Assembly: GCA_964017045.1 (NCBI GenBank)
Contig: OZ024795.1
Span: 53,173,350 to 53,237,349, forward strand
Reading direction: 5' to 3'
Length of the DNA: 64,000 bases
From: Omphiscola glabra
Taxonomy: Eukaryota; Mollusca; Gastropoda; Lymnaeidae
Position 1 is the stretch's first letter; every line of letters begins with the position of its first letter. The notes beneath the pieces are model-generated. The model was given only the letters and a program-made list of their open reading frames with translations, ran no database searches and was not told the DNA's origin. A program made the position numbers and the translations under genes. Positions 63,216 to 64,000 of this stretch are shown piece by piece.

Positions 63216-63542
63216 ATAAAATACGTACACAATGATAAACATAAGATAAAATACGTACACAATGATAAACATAAGATAAAATACGTACACAATGATAAAC
63301 ATAAGATAAAATACGTACACAATGATAAACATAAGATAAAATACGTACACAATGATAAACATAAGATAAAATACGTACACAATGATAAACATAAGATAAA
63401 ATACGTACACAATGATAAACATAAGATAAAATACGTACACAATGATAAACATAAGATAAAATACGTACACAATGATAAACATAAGATAAAATACGTACAC
63501 AATGATAAACATAAGATAAAATACGTACACAATGATAAACAT
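63216..63542. repeat. 30-bp minisatellite, 11 near-perfect copies
   Basis: Unit GATAAAATACGTACACAATG + ATAAACATAA. The copies are identical to the eye, and the 30-bp period is a multiple of three without stops in several frames, so spurious proteins (KYVHNDKHKI or FIIVYVFYLM repeats) appear on both strands. Confidence 0.97.
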
Positions 63543-63701
63543 TTAATCATATTTGAATCGTCAAATATTTCCTGGTTTTATTTGCAATGTTAAATATTTT
63601 ATAAACAATCATAATTTGTTTGTGCTAAGAAAATATTTCCACATTTATAATTTACATCTGTTAAGAAAATATTTCCACTTTTCTCATTCATATCTGCTAT
63701 G

Positions 63702-64000
63702 CCAGGGGTGGACAAACTACGGCCCGCGGGCCGCAAGTGGCCCGGCAACTGATATTATGCGGCCCTCGAAGGCATTTAGAATTTAAAAAATCACGTTGGT
63801 TTTAAGTTATTTTGTTGAATTTTACTGAATTTCATTTACCGTTATGATTGTTTTAACATTTTTGATCAACTTTCTTTCTAATTTTCTATTTTTTAAAACA
63901 TTCCTTGACTTTTGTCATGTAATGCTAAAATGCGAATTCACCGAGATGCTTATCGACATTTCATAATTGTACATAATATAAGCTACACGCGGCCCCCATA
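63702..64000. mobile_element. hAT-type element, left terminus (runs to or past window end)
   Basis: CAGGGGTGGACAAACTACGG + CCCGCGGGCC is the classic hAT terminus of the CAGGGGTGGGCAAACT class, followed by ATGCGGCCCTCGAAGG. The final CTACACGCGGCCCCCATA may be more of the same element. No transposase frame is seen. Confidence 0.7.

Noticed and set aside
63194..63593. Repeated KYVHNDKHKI / FIIVYVFYLM frames on both strands
   Set aside because: The 30-bp array is open in several frames at once on both strands, which argues against coding.

Overview
The window is eukaryotic and AT-rich, with intron-rich genes, canonical GT-AG junctions and dense minisatellites and transposon remnants. Protein sequences, a head-to-head ATP synthase f/ERCC6 pair, CR1-like and Penelope-like retroelements and two SPIN-type hAT copies fit a mollusc, most likely a heterobranch gastropod (pond-snail type). 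That assignment is inference from content, not a database match.

Layout. (1) 1-13.3 kb, + strand: the 3' half of SLC38A10, a putative sodium-coupled amino acid transporter, cut by the window start; eight coding exons carry the last transmembrane helices and a long cytosolic tail. (2) 13.3-17.8 kb: the convergent 3' intergenic region. (3) 17.8-21.2 kb, - strand: a complete four-exon ATP synthase subunit f gene whose last coding exon is a 29-nt microexon. (4) 21.2-22.8 kb: a head-to-head intergenic region, possibly a shared promoter. (5) 22.8-39.4 kb, + strand: a complete 22-exon ERCC6 (Cockayne syndrome B) gene of about 1,525 residues. (6) 39.4-54.7 kb: repeat-rich DNA holding several minisatellites, a 3.3-kb array of 65-bp units, a cluster of short G/C-rich MITE-like elements, a decayed hAT transposase, a SPIN-like element nested in a palindromic MITE, a CR1-like LINE tail and an LTR-like block. 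(7) 54.7-58.7 kb, + strand: a five-exon gene for an unrecognised 218-residue protein with a duplicated helical module. (8) 58.7-64 kb: mostly non-coding, with a candidate three-exon, 56-residue minus-strand gene, a perfect 30-bp array and a hAT terminus.

The most unusual signal is that many minisatellites are seeded on splice junctions. At least five splice sites in three genes, and probably two more, have been copied in tandem with a few nucleotides of the adjoining exon. One SLC38A10 intron has about 18 decoy 5' splice sites after its donor and 10 decoy 3' splice sites before its acceptor. I do not know this pattern as a described phenomenon; it deserves transcript data.

The genes do not form a pathway: SLC38A10 acts in membrane transport, subunit f in the mitochondrial ATP synthase, and ERCC6 in transcription-coupled repair.
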